Source: Streptomyces sp. SCSIO 30461 | GTDB taxonomy: Bacteria; Actinomycetota; Actinomycetes; Streptomycetales; Streptomycetaceae | NCBI RefSeq assembly: GCF_037023745.1 | Contig: NZ_CP146101.1 | Span: forward strand, 2,596,001 to 2,660,000 | DNA length: 64,000 nucleotides | Direction of reading: 5' to 3' | Shown here: one piece after another, positions 46,097-54,786 of the stretch | How positions within the stretch are numbered: position 1 is the first letter of the stretch | How the letters are laid out: every line of letters starts with the position of its first letter | Position numbers and translations under genes: made by a program | Notes under the pieces: generated by a model | The model's input: only the letters and a program-made list of their open reading frames with translations | Told to the model about the DNA's origin: nothing | Databases searched by the model: none

Positions 46097-47260
46097 ATGG
46101 CACGGCGGTCTGTGCGGAGATCCAAGCGAAGCACGGGCGAAGCCCAGGGGCCCGGGAACCAGTCCCGCCGCACGGTGCACACGGCACTGTCGCTACCGGT
46201 CGACCCGTCGCTGCCGCCGACCACCGGCTGGCTTCTGCGCGGCAAGGACGGCCGGCTCACCGCGTACACCCCGGTCGCAGACGGCGTCCTGCGCTGGACC
46301 GAGGCACAGGCCGGTGCGGACGACTGGATCGGTCCCGAGCTCTTCCCCGCACCGGGGCTGCTGCCCTATCTGGCGATCGCCCAGGACGCCGACGGATACG
46401 TCCAGCTCGTCGGGCTGCGGCACAGGCCCCTGCCCGGCGGCGAGATGGCCACGGACGTCGTGCAGGCCATCCAGTACCAGTCCGGTCGGCCCATGCGCGA
46501 GTGGTACGCGCTTGCCACCCCGTACCTGCACCGGCCCGAGCTGGCGGCGTCCATAGGTCTTCCCGCGGCGACCGTGGACGCGTCGGGCCTGCTGCATGTC
46601 TTCGTGCGCAACGCGGGCGGCGGTGTCTGCGGACGTGCCCAGGCGGCGAACGGCAAGTGGAACGCGTGGGCGGACCTCAAGGGCCGCGGCATGCTGGGCG
46701 TGCCATCGGCCTCGCTCACCGACCACGGGCACATGGAGGTCCTCGCGCCGACCGCCGACGCGGTCATGCGGTGGACGCAGGAGACCCCTGGCGTGAAGTT
46801 CGAGCGCGCCGACGACATCGACGCCACCGCCGCCGAGAACTCGATGAGCTCCGAGCGCACCGGCCGGGAGAGGCTGAGTCACGCCTGGCGTGACTCAGCC
46901 ACGGGGGCGGTGCACGTGTGGCGTGAGGGGATGGCCCCGGTCTCCCTGGGCGGCGCGGGCGGTACGGGGCCGGTCGCCATGCTGCGCACCCCGGTGGACG
47001 GTGTCGACTGCACGATCCTGGTCCAGCGGGGCAAGGACGGGCGTCCGGCTCTGGCCGCGTATCCGACGGAGGACGAGGCGGCGGGCGCGGTGTGGACCAG
47101 CACGGGCGAGCCGTGCGTCGGTGTCCCCGCCCTCGCGATCGACGGCAACGGCCGGGTGGTGCTGGCCGCACTCGGCGCGGACGGCTCTTTGCATGTGACG
47201 CGGCAGAAGGCGGAGTCCGGGCTGGCGATGGAACAGTGGAGGGTCGCCCGGGGAGCGTGA
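46097..47260 (+). CDS. Hypothetical protein with propeller-like repeats
   Basis: A 387-residue protein of unknown function. No signal peptide is visible; the first 30 residues are basic (ARRSVRRSKRSTGEAQ). The body shows repeated blocks of a hydrophobic strand ending in a G-x-L/V turn followed by W a few residues on: LLRGKDGRLTAYTPVADG, VLRWTEAQAG, KWNAWADLKGRG, VMRWTQETPG, VHVWREGM. This suggests a beta-propeller of the PLL-lectin-like type, five to seven blades. ATG 46097 follows AAAGGTGG. It stands alone between a strong terminator and a convergent gene. I cannot assign a role. Confidence 0.7.
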   Translation: MARRSVRRSKRSTGEAQGPGNQSRRTVHTALSLPVDPSLPPTTGWLLRGKDGRLTAYTPVADGVLRWTEAQAGADDWIGPELFPAPGLLPYLAIAQDADGYVQLVGLRHRPLPGGEMATDVVQAIQYQSGRPMREWYALATPYLHRPELAASIGLPAATVDASGLLHVFVRNAGGGVCGRAQAANGKWNAWADLKGRGMLGVPSASLTDHGHMEVLAPTADAVMRWTQETPGVKFERADDIDATAAENSMSSERTGRERLSHAWRDSATGAVHVWREGMAPVSLGGAGGTGPVAMLRTPVDGVDCTILVQRGKDGRPALAAYPTEDEAAGAVWTSTGEPCVGVPALAIDGNGRVVLAALGADGSLHVTRQKAESGLAMEQWRVARGA

Positions 47261-47640
47261 CGCACTCCGGCTCCCGTCGCATCAGTGTCGGCGCGTCGCC
47301 GGTGGGAGAGCGACGGAGCCTCTCGGGGGACTGCGGCACGCCGTTGGGGTGGCGCCCGGAGGACCCGCACCCGACCATGTCGTGTCGATCGGAGGCAGCG
47401 TCCTCATGCATCCGTCCCTCGACCGTCCCAGCCCCGCGCGCCACGAAGTGGAGCTCGCCGCGAAACCGGCTTCGACCCGGGTGGAGCCGGTTTCGGGCGC
47501 CGTTCCTCACCTCCGCGGCCACCGCTCCCCAGCCCTGAGGTCGCCGGTCTCCCTCCCCGAGCAGGGCACAGCGTGCCGTCCCGGGCGGCGCTTCCGCCCG
47601 CCCGTGCCCTTCGGGTCTCGGGACGGCTCGGGGCTCGGCT
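47261..47640. other. Convergent intergenic region with a hairpin
   Basis: These 380 bases separate two convergent genes and hold no supported gene. GCCGTCCCG (47575-47583) pairs with CGGGACGGC (47619-47627), with a further GGGCGGC...GCCCGCCC-like hairpin inside; this could end transcription from either side. Confidence 0.5.
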
Positions 47641-48639
47641 CTACTGAGAGCGCGGCGGCAGTGCGGCGACGGCCCAGGTCCCGGTCACGGCCCGCAGGGC
47701 CTCGGCCGCGCGGGCGGCACGCGACGGGGACGTCCGTACGGAATTGCTGAACTCGACGTGGAGGAACGGAGCGTCCTCCCGCTCCGCCTTGCGGCCCTGG
47801 ACGTTGCTGCGTCCTTCCAGCGGGCAGTCACGGGTCCAGGCCCTGCACACCGCGAAGCCGCGGTCGCGCAGCGCGTCGGCGAGCACACGACCCTCGGCGC
47901 GCGCCAGATCGCCGCTGCCGGTGGATGCGATCGCATCGTGCTCGGGCGCGGAGTCGTTGGCGAAACCGTGCAGCTGGACGGCAGGCATCCCGCGCTCGGC
48001 GAGTTCGTCGCAGATGGCGTCGAAGACGCTGTCGGTGCGGTGCGCCACGTCGGCGGCGTCCCCCTTCCCTGCCGCGCGGTGTGCTCCCGCGATCACCAGC
48101 ACTCCGCCGGGGGCCCCTCTCAGTACGTTCACCCCCAGCAGTTCGGTGCGCCGGTCGGCCAGCGGGTGCGGCACCTGAACCGACCAGCGCAGGGGGGCGG
48201 AGAGATCGACATAGACCCGGCCCCAGCCCCGGGGCGACCGTGCGTCCTCGCTGCGGTCGGCGATCTCCGCGTACTGCCGGCCGGCCGAGCCGTCCGTGAT
48301 CGTGCGGATGGTGAAGTCCACGTCGGACAGCCGCTGCTCGGCCCGCGAACGCTGTCCGTCGACGAGCAGGGCCACGCCCTCGGCCACGGCCTCGCGTTCT
48401 TTGCTGCTGGGCCGCCGGTACCCGCTGTCCTCACGGAACCGGGATGTGAAATCGGCTACTCGCCGCTCGAGATCCGCAGCTCGGCCGCCAAGACGGTTGG
48501 TGCCGCCACTCCCCGGCCCTGTACTCTCCGTTGAGTCAAGGCCATTGGTCCAACCCGTCAGTAGCAGAGTCAGTGCGACGGCGACCGCAATGAGCAGAGT
48601 TGCCGCAATTGTTACCGTCTTGGTTCGGTTGATCGTCAT
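47641..48639 (-). CDS. Exported protein beside the PGA-like cluster, possible zinc hydrolase
   Basis: A 332-residue protein with an N-terminal membrane helix (VTIAATLLIAVAVALTLLLT) and an outside domain. The outer part is not a family I can name with certainty. VLVIAGAHRAAGKGDAADVA, AVQLHGFANDSAPEHDAIAS and FLHVEFSNSVRTSPSRAARA give spaced His/Glu residues resembling the zinc and base positions of M14-like or phage poly-gamma-glutamate hydrolases. Its start is 20 bases from the divergent CapA-like gene, so both are controlled from one spot. If the cluster makes a gamma-glutamyl polymer, this could be a degrading enzyme; that is inference from position and weak motifs. Confidence 0.55.
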   Translation of the reverse strand: MTINRTKTVTIAATLLIAVAVALTLLLTGWTNGLDSTESTGPGSGGTNRLGGRAADLERRVADFTSRFREDSGYRRPSSKEREAVAEGVALLVDGQRSRAEQRLSDVDFTIRTITDGSAGRQYAEIADRSEDARSPRGWGRVYVDLSAPLRWSVQVPHPLADRRTELLGVNVLRGAPGGVLVIAGAHRAAGKGDAADVAHRTDSVFDAICDELAERGMPAVQLHGFANDSAPEHDAIASTGSGDLARAEGRVLADALRDRGFAVCRAWTRDCPLEGRSNVQGRKAEREDAPFLHVEFSNSVRTSPSRAARAAEALRAVTGTWAVAALPPRSQ

Positions 48640-48659
48640 AGCTGTATAAAGATATCCAG
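48640..48659. promoter_or_regulatory. Very short divergent promoter region
   Basis: Only 20 bases separate the start codons of two divergent genes. TATAAA at 48645-48650 lies 9 bases before GTG 48660, and on the other strand TATCTT (48655-48650) lies 10 bases before ATG 48639. No ribosome sites fit in the gap. Both genes may be expressed as leaderless mRNAs from back-to-back promoters whose -35 boxes lie inside the opposing genes. Confidence 0.35.
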
Positions 48660-49871
48660 GTGATGAAACGCTTCTCGCACCGGTCGCTGACGGCCTCCGC
48701 CGCCACCCTTGTCCTCTTGTCCGGTACCGCCGCCTGCGGACCGTTCGGCTCGGACGACGCCAAGGCGGCTCCGGACAGTGGCAGCCCCACCTTCACGGTC
48801 GCCGCCGCCGGTGACATCCTCATCCACCCGCAGCTCATCGAGCAGGGCCAAAAGGACGCGAAGGAGACCGGCAAGGGCGTCAGCGGGATCGACTTCGACC
48901 CGCTGATGGCCGGGATCAAGCCCGTCATCAGCAAGGCGGACCTCGGGATCTGCCACCTTGAGCCCGTGCTCGGCAAGCCCGAGGGGCCGTTCGAGGGCTT
49001 CCCGACCTTCCTGGTTCCGCCGCAGATCACCACGACGATCAAGAACGTGGGCTACGACACCTGCTCCACCGCTTCGAACCATGTGCTCGACCACGGTTAC
49101 AACGGGGTCGTGCAGACCCTGAACGCGCTGGACGCGGCGGGCCTGAAGCACACCGGGTCGTACCGGACCGAGGCGGAGGCGGCCAAGACGATGATCGTCG
49201 ACGTCAAGGGCGTCAAGGTCGCCCAGCTCTCGTTCGCTCTCGGATTCAACGACTTCGAGGTCCCCAAGGACAAGCCCTGGCTCGCGAACGAGATCGAGTT
49301 CAAGGCGATCGCAGCCGCCGAGAAGAGAGCGCGTGACGCCGGTGCCGAGGTCGTCATCCTCAGCCTCCACTGGGGGCGTGAGCACTGGCCGAACCCGAGC
49401 CGATCGCAGCTCCAGCTCGGTCGCAGGATCGCCAAGGAGACCGGTGTCGACCTGCTCATCGGCCATCACGCCCACGTGGTGCAGCCGATGGAGAAGGTCG
49501 ACGGAACCTGGATCGCCTACGGCCTCGGCAATCAGGTCGCCCGGCACGACGTGCCCAGCGGGCTGACCGAGGAGGGTGTCATCGGCTGGTTCGAGTTCGC
49601 CAAGCGTGGCGGCAAGTGGGACGTGCAGGCGAAGTATGTGCCGACGTTCGTGGACATTCCACCGGATCCGGATGAGTCGGGCAAGCTGCCCGAAGGCGCG
49701 GTGAAGGACTACCGCCTCATCGACATCGCCGCCACCCTGCGTGATCGCAAGGGCCTCGGTGACGAGCAGATCGCCCGCTACCGCCTGGCGTTCGAGCGCA
49801 CGGAGGGGACGATGCTGAACCGGGGGGCGGTGAAGGACGGCCTCGTACCCCTGGAGGCTCTTCCGGACTGA
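48660..49871 (+). CDS. CapA/PgsA-like lipoprotein
   Basis: A 403-residue exported lipoprotein of the bacterial CapA family (metallophosphatase-like fold). The lipobox is LSGTAACGP near residue 25. Family motifs are VAAAGDILIHPQLI, ICHLEPVLGKPEGPF, STASNHVLDHGYNGV, VILSLHWGREHWPNPSRSQ and LLIGHHAHVVQPM, with the His/Asp/Asn metal ligands preserved. In Bacillus, PgsA/CapA is needed for synthesis and release of poly-gamma-glutamate. GTG 48660 and ATG 48663 are adjacent; neither has a ribosome site, so a leaderless start is possible. The cluster continues downstream with PgsB- and PgsC-like genes, but a 273-base gap and a sensor-like gene intervene. Confidence 0.87.
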   Translation: MMKRFSHRSLTASAATLVLLSGTAACGPFGSDDAKAAPDSGSPTFTVAAAGDILIHPQLIEQGQKDAKETGKGVSGIDFDPLMAGIKPVISKADLGICHLEPVLGKPEGPFEGFPTFLVPPQITTTIKNVGYDTCSTASNHVLDHGYNGVVQTLNALDAAGLKHTGSYRTEAEAAKTMIVDVKGVKVAQLSFALGFNDFEVPKDKPWLANEIEFKAIAAAEKRARDAGAEVVILSLHWGREHWPNPSRSQLQLGRRIAKETGVDLLIGHHAHVVQPMEKVDGTWIAYGLGNQVARHDVPSGLTEEGVIGWFEFAKRGGKWDVQAKYVPTFVDIPPDPDESGKLPEGAVKDYRLIDIAATLRDRKGLGDEQIARYRLAFERTEGTMLNRGAVKDGLVPLEALPD

Positions 49872-50144
49872 CCTTGCCATGGCCCGCTCGTGTTCTTGAT
49901 CACATCGAATTCGTACAACCGATTGATCGTGGTTCCTGTCTGACATGCGTGGCTCCTGGAGGGGCGCCATGCGGCTTGAGCCGTGCCCGACCCGAGGGTG
50001 CCGCTGCGCCCCGTGTCCAGGTTTCGCTCCGGGTTTCACATCCGGGTTCCGTGCCCGGATCTCCATGACTCTCGAAGGATGAGGTGCTCCGTCTTGGCCG
50101 CTTCGACCGCGAAGCGGCGGCATAAGGTCCGCCGAAGGGCTGAC

Positions 50145-52370
50145 ATGTCCTTGATAGGTGGAATACGTCCGCCTATCGCCGTACTGTCTGTTCTGCTCCT
50201 TGCTCTGGCGGGCATAACCGCCCTCTCTCTCGGCCGTGTCGGAAGCGACCGCGTGCCCCAAGCCGTCATGACGTCCCAGCAGCACTTCGCCGAGGACGGC
50301 GCCATCGGCCTGCGCGCCTCCATCGACGAGAGCGTCACCGACCTGACGCGTACGGCCGAGCTCTTCAACGCGGCCGACCCGGCACCGGCGGACGCCGTCC
50401 TGGACAAGCTGGGCAACGTGTACCAGAAGTGGCTGGGCACGGCCGTCGTCGAGATCAAGACCGGCAAGCTCCTCGCCGCACGCGGCGAGAACGTCCCCCT
50501 GCCCGCGATCGACCGTTCCAAACTCAGCGACGAGAACGGTCTCGCACCGCGCATGGTCCGGCTCCAGAACGGCGAGACCCGACTGCTCGCCTTCGCCGTG
50601 CTGCATTGGCAGGGGCAGCCGCAGAAGCTCCTCGTCGCGTCCAGCGGGCTGAAGTTCCCCGGGATCAGCCTCGGCGGTTTCCGCTCCATCGCCGTGCTCG
50701 ACCAGCAGGGCACCGTGCTGAGCCAGGACGGCATCCCCGAGCCCGAGCAGGTGAAGTCCGAGTACGAGCGCGATGAGGCCGCCGAGTCCAGGCGCGAGCT
50801 GAAGGCCTTCGCCAAGACCGTGGCCCAGAAGGCCCGGGAGCACCCCGTCAAGGCCAAGGAACCCGGTGCCGGCGGGTTCCTCGGCGTCAGCGGCAGCCTC
50901 ACAGGCGGCCGCTACCTCGGTGACCGCTCCATCGCCGGATACGCCACCCTCGCGGGACCCACGGCCGGTGAGTCGACCGTGGCGACCAGCCTGGGTCTCA
51001 CCGTCGTCGCCATGGTCAAGGTCGGCGAGGACCCCACGGTGACCAGCAGCCCGGTGTTCGGCCTGGCCGCCGCCGGCGCGCTGCTCCTCATCGGAGGCGT
51101 GACCGTGGCATTCCTGATCGGCACCGTGCAGCGCCCGCTGATCCGCCTGTTCCTGGAGAGCCGGCGCCTCAGTCGCGGTGACCTCACCCGCCCGGTCACC
51201 TCGCCCCGCTACGGCGAGGCGGCACGGATCGGCGCCGCTCTCGAACGCCTGCGGCGGCAGCTCCAGGGCGAACCGGCCGAGGCTCCGGCCACACCCCGGC
51301 GCCGGCGCCTCGGCGCTCGGCTCCTGCTCGGCGTCTGCGCGGTGCTCCTGCTGGCCTGGTCCGCTCCGCTCCTGCTCGTGCTCAACCGGGCCGGCGACAC
51401 CGTCGTGGTGCCGCAGCAGATCGTGAACGACCAGCGCGAGCGCACCGACACCCTCAGCGACCGGGTGCGCAGGGCGCTCAACGAGGGCCACGCCGACCTC
51501 ATGTCGGTGGCCGCCCTGCTCGGCGACCGGACCAAGCCGGACCAGATGACCGAGGTCCTCAAGCGGACCATGGCGCAGCACCTGCGGTACGAGACGATGT
51601 ACGTCCTCGACGGGAACGGCACCGTGCTCGCCCAGGCGGGCGGCGAACCGCACACCACCCCGGGCAAGGGCCCGTCGGGCGATCAGATCCGCGTCCTCGA
51701 CACGGGCAAGGAGCCGGTGATCATCGGCACCGCCGAGGTCAACGGCCGCAAGGGCGCTGCCGTGGTGGGCGAGTTCCGCATCGACTTCCTGAACTCGCTG
51801 CTCAAGCGGCCGGGCCTGGGTGAGGTGCGGGTGGTGGATGCGCAGCGCCGTGTCCTCGCGGGCAACAACGGCTACTTCGCCTTCGAGAAGCTGCCGAGCG
51901 CCCGTCTGGAAGGGCTGGCCAACGGAGCCAACCGGAAGGCCGGCACGAGTACGCGGCCCAGCGGTGTGCTGTTCCGGGACGGCGACGACATCCAGATCGC
52001 CGGTGCGGCTCCCTTCGCGGGCGGTGGTGCGGCGAAGTCCCTCGGCTGGACCGTCGTCAGCTGGCAACCGGCATCCGGTCTGAAGATCCCCGAGTACCAC
52101 CGCCAGAACCTCACGGTACTCGCGGGTCTGCTCGGCGTCACCGCTGCGACGGCGTGCCTGGGCTGGCTCCACATCATCGTGATCCGGCCGCTGCGCGCCC
52201 TCGCCGACCAGGCGGAGGCGCTCGCGGACGGAGACCGCCGCACCGTTCTGTATCCGCGCCACCACGACGAGGTGGGCGCCGTCGTCCGCAGCCTTGAGCT
52301 GATCCGGCAGCAGCTGCCGGGACAGCAGCGCAAGCGCGACGGCATGACCTCCCTCGCCGGAAGGAACTGA
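50145..52370 (+). CDS. Dual-sensor HAMP membrane protein without output domain
   Basis: A 741-residue membrane protein built from two similar halves. Each has a membrane helix (about 9-32 and 390-413), an outside sensor-like region of 225-270 residues, a second helix (about 304-328 and 656-680) and a HAMP linker (about 329-375, VQRPLIRLFLESRRLSRGDL; about 681-725, VIRPLRALADQAEALADGDR). The outside regions look Cache/PAS-like (IAVLDQQGTVLSQDG; MYVLDGNGTVLAQAG). No kinase, cyclase or methyl-accepting domain follows either HAMP. ATG 50145 follows GAAGGG and is preferred over upstream in-frame starts. It precedes the PgsB-like gene by 5 bases, so it is part of the polymer operon. It may sense or guide export; function unproven. 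Confidence 0.75.
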   Translation: MSLIGGIRPPIAVLSVLLLALAGITALSLGRVGSDRVPQAVMTSQQHFAEDGAIGLRASIDESVTDLTRTAELFNAADPAPADAVLDKLGNVYQKWLGTAVVEIKTGKLLAARGENVPLPAIDRSKLSDENGLAPRMVRLQNGETRLLAFAVLHWQGQPQKLLVASSGLKFPGISLGGFRSIAVLDQQGTVLSQDGIPEPEQVKSEYERDEAAESRRELKAFAKTVAQKAREHPVKAKEPGAGGFLGVSGSLTGGRYLGDRSIAGYATLAGPTAGESTVATSLGLTVVAMVKVGEDPTVTSSPVFGLAAAGALLLIGGVTVAFLIGTVQRPLIRLFLESRRLSRGDLTRPVTSPRYGEAARIGAALERLRRQLQGEPAEAPATPRRRRLGARLLLGVCAVLLLAWSAPLLLVLNRAGDTVVVPQQIVNDQRERTDTLSDRVRRALNEGHADLMSVAALLGDRTKPDQMTEVLKRTMAQHLRYETMYVLDGNGTVLAQAGGEPHTTPGKGPSGDQIRVLDTGKEPVIIGTAEVNGRKGAAVVGEFRIDFLNSLLKRPGLGEVRVVDAQRRVLAGNNGYFAFEKLPSARLEGLANGANRKAGTSTRPSGVLFRDGDDIQIAGAAPFAGGGAAKSLGWTVVSWQPASGLKIPEYHRQNLTVLAGLLGVTAATACLGWLHIIVIRPLRALADQAEALADGDRRTVLYPRHHDEVGAVVRSLELIRQQLPGQQRKRDGMTSLAGRN

Positions 52371-52375
52371 CGACC

Positions 52376-54286
52376 GTGCTCTTCCTCTACGTAGTGCTGG
52401 TGGCGTGCAGCGTCATCCTGCTGATCGCGGGGATCATCGAACAGCGGCGGCACTTCGCCAATCTGGAGAACATCCCTTCCCGGGTGCTCGTCAACGGCAT
52501 CCGCGGCAAGTCCTCCATCACCCGGCTGTGTGCGGGAGCCCTCCGGGGCGGCGGACTGACCACGGTCGCCAAGACCACCGGTACGGCCGCCCGCTTCATC
52601 CACCCCGACGCGACCGAGGAGCCCGTCTACCGCAAGTTCGGCATCGCCAACGTGGTCGAGCAGATCGGCATCGTCCGCCGGGCCGCCGCGTACAACCCCG
52701 ACGCGCTGGTCATGGAGTGCATGGCTGTCATGCCCGCCCTCCAGGAGATCAACCAGTCCAAGCTGATCCGCTCCACGATCGGCGTGCTGTGCAACGTCCG
52801 TGAGGACCACGTCGCCGAGATGGGCCCGACGCTGGACGACATCGGCCGTTCGCTGTCCCGCTCCATGCCGCACGGCGGCATCTGCGTCACCGCGGAGAAG
52901 GAACGTTTCCACGTTCTCCAGGAGGAGGCCGACAAGCGTGACTGCCAGCTGATCTACGCGGACCCCGAGATCGTCACCGACGAGGAGCTGCGCGGTTTCA
53001 GCTGGTTCACCTTCAAGGAGAACGTGGCGATCGCGCTGGTCGTCGCCGACCTGCTCGGCGTGGACCGCAAGACCGCGCTCCAGGGCATGTACGACGCCCC
53101 GCCGGACCCGGGCGTGCTGTCCGTCGAACGGTATGTCACCCAGGACGGCAAGAAGCTGCGCTTCGCCAACGTCTTCGCGGCCAACGACCCCGAGTCGACG
53201 CTGATGAACATCAACCAGCTCCTCGACCTCGGCGCGATCAACCGCCCGCTGAACGTGGTGATCAACTGCCGTCCCGACCGTGTCGAGCGCAACGGTCAGA
53301 TGGGCCAGATCGTGCCGGACCTCGAACCGGACAAGGTGTTCGTGATCGGCCACCCGGCCAAGAGCGCCATCGACGCGATCCCGGCCGAGTGGCGCGACCG
53401 CGCCGTCGACCTCGGCGGCGAAGGACGCGACGGCGAGGAGTTCATGCACGAACTCATCGGACACCTCGGCCCCGACTCCTCGCTCGTGGCCATCGGCAAC
53501 ATCCACGGCCAGGGCGAGATACTCCTGGAGCACCTGGCGGAGCTCCCGGCCGACGAGAGCGCAGCAGGCGAAGCCTCCCCGAAGCCCACCGGCGCCGAGC
53601 CGGCAGCGGACGAGCCCGGTCTGCAGGCGGCGCCGGCGCATCCGGAGCACAGCGAGACGATGCAGCTCTACGCGCCGCGTATCGACCCGTACCAGCAGTA
53701 CCCGGAGTCGTACGAGAACCGGTACACCGTACGGCGCGCCGTGCCCCAGCAGCGCGGCGACTGGGCGCCTCAGGACGCCGTACAGCACGCCGACCCGTCC
53801 CACGGCGGCGAACCGCAGGGCGGTGTGCCGCACCTGCCGGCCGCGTACGACGCGGCGCTGCCGTCCGGTGACCCGCAGTCCTACGCGGGTGTGCCGCACC
53901 TGCCGGCCGCGTACGACGCGGCGCTGCCGTCCGGTGACCCGCAGTCCTACGCGGGTGTGCCGCACCTGCCGGCCGCGTACGACGCGGCGCTGCCGTCCGG
54001 TGACCCGCAGTCCTACGCGGGTGTGCCGCACCTGCCGGCCGCGTACGACGCGGCGCTGCCGTCCGGTGACCCGCAGTCCTACGCCGGTGTGCCGCACCTG
54101 CCGGGTCCGGACGGCCGAGAGCCCCGGTACGGCGACGGTGCCTCGGCGCAGCCCGACGGATCGTGGGCCGCCGCACGCCGGAACGAGGAGCCACGCGGGC
54201 TGTTCGAGCCCCGTGTGCCGCCGACGCCCGTCACCCCTTCCACCGACGACCCCCAGCAGTGGTACAGCTCAGGAGAGCCCCGTTGA
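52376..54286 (+). CDS. PgsB/CapB-like amide ligase with long repetitive tail
   Basis: A 636-residue Mur-ligase-like ATP-dependent amide ligase. An N-terminal membrane helix (LFLYVVLVACSVILLIAGII) is followed by the P-loop GIRGKSS at 41-47, then ALVMECMAVMPALQEINQSK, VREDHVAEMGPTLDDIG and VVINCRPDRVERNGQMGQIV, all characteristic of PgsB/CapB, the poly-gamma-glutamate polymerising subunit. Those proteins end near residue 400-460; here about 200 extra Pro/Ala/Tyr/Gln-rich residues follow, including four near-identical 22-residue repeats (483-570). GTG 52376 is 5 bases after the sensor gene. The ligase core is intact; whether the monomer is glutamate is not shown. Confidence 0.87.
   Translation: MLFLYVVLVACSVILLIAGIIEQRRHFANLENIPSRVLVNGIRGKSSITRLCAGALRGGGLTTVAKTTGTAARFIHPDATEEPVYRKFGIANVVEQIGIVRRAAAYNPDALVMECMAVMPALQEINQSKLIRSTIGVLCNVREDHVAEMGPTLDDIGRSLSRSMPHGGICVTAEKERFHVLQEEADKRDCQLIYADPEIVTDEELRGFSWFTFKENVAIALVVADLLGVDRKTALQGMYDAPPDPGVLSVERYVTQDGKKLRFANVFAANDPESTLMNINQLLDLGAINRPLNVVINCRPDRVERNGQMGQIVPDLEPDKVFVIGHPAKSAIDAIPAEWRDRAVDLGGEGRDGEEFMHELIGHLGPDSSLVAIGNIHGQGEILLEHLAELPADESAAGEASPKPTGAEPAADEPGLQAAPAHPEHSETMQLYAPRIDPYQQYPESYENRYTVRRAVPQQRGDWAPQDAVQHADPSHGGEPQGGVPHLPAAYDAALPSGDPQSYAGVPHLPAAYDAALPSGDPQSYAGVPHLPAAYDAALPSGDPQSYAGVPHLPAAYDAALPSGDPQSYAGVPHLPGPDGREPRYGDGASAQPDGSWAAARRNEEPRGLFEPRVPPTPVTPSTDDPQQWYSSGEPR
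53822..54085 (+). repeat. Four 66-bp tandem repeats inside the PgsB-like gene
   Basis: Units start at 53822, 53888, 53954 and 54020 and are identical except for one base at the last codon of the fourth; a fifth, partial unit starts at 54086. Each encodes GVPHLPAAYDAALPSGDPQS plus YA. Near identity, including silent positions, points to recent expansion, so copy number probably varies between strains without frameshift (66 is a multiple of three). Confidence 0.97.
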
Positions 54287-54765
54287 TCCCCTCCGTCCTC
54301 ACCCCCGAGATCGCCGCGGTCGGCATCGCCCTCGGGCTGCTCTTCTCCCTGGTCTGCTATCTGACGACCAACCTCTCGCCCGGCGGCATGATCACCCCCG
54401 GCTGGCTGGCGCTCACCCTCGTCGAGGACCTGCAGCGCGCCGCGATGGTCGTCGGCGTCACCGTGCTCACCTACGTGTGCACCCTGCTGCTCCAGCGCTA
54501 CGTCATCCTCTACGGCAAGCGCCTGTTCGCCGCGGTCGTGCTGACCGGTGTGATCCTCCAGGCCTCGCTGATGATCGTGCTCTCCATCGAGTTCCCGCTG
54601 ATGTACAGCAACCAGACGCTCGGGTTCATCGTCCCCGGCCTGATCGCCTACCAGCTGGTGCGCCAGCCCAAGGGCCCCACGCTGCTGGCCACCGGCTCGG
54701 TGACGCTGATGGCCTACGTCGTCCTCACCGCCGGGATCCTCCTCGGCTTCATGCCGTCCGCCTGA
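54283..54765 (+). CDS. PgsC/CapC-like membrane protein
   Basis: A 160-residue membrane protein with four or five hydrophobic segments. LGLLFSLVCYLTTNLSPGGM and ITPGWLALTLVEDLQRAAMV match the PgsC/CapC hallmark, and LGFIVPGLIAYQLVRQPKGP the second conserved block. Bacillus PgsC is about 149 residues and partners PgsB in the membrane synthase complex. TTG 54283 overlaps the upstream stop (TTGA) and follows AGGAGAG, so translation is coupled; longer in-frame starts would lie inside the PgsB-like gene. The pair strongly supports a gamma-linked polypeptide synthase. Confidence 0.85.
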   Translation: MIPSVLTPEIAAVGIALGLLFSLVCYLTTNLSPGGMITPGWLALTLVEDLQRAAMVVGVTVLTYVCTLLLQRYVILYGKRLFAAVVLTGVILQASLMIVLSIEFPLMYSNQTLGFIVPGLIAYQLVRQPKGPTLLATGSVTLMAYVVLTAGILLGFMPSA

Positions 54766-54786
54766 CCGTCCACCGGAGTCGACCTC

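Noticed and set aside
48636..52265. Minus-strand frame of 1209 residues
   Set aside because: Antisense to the CapA-like and sensor genes, both of which have clear domains and correct codon bias.
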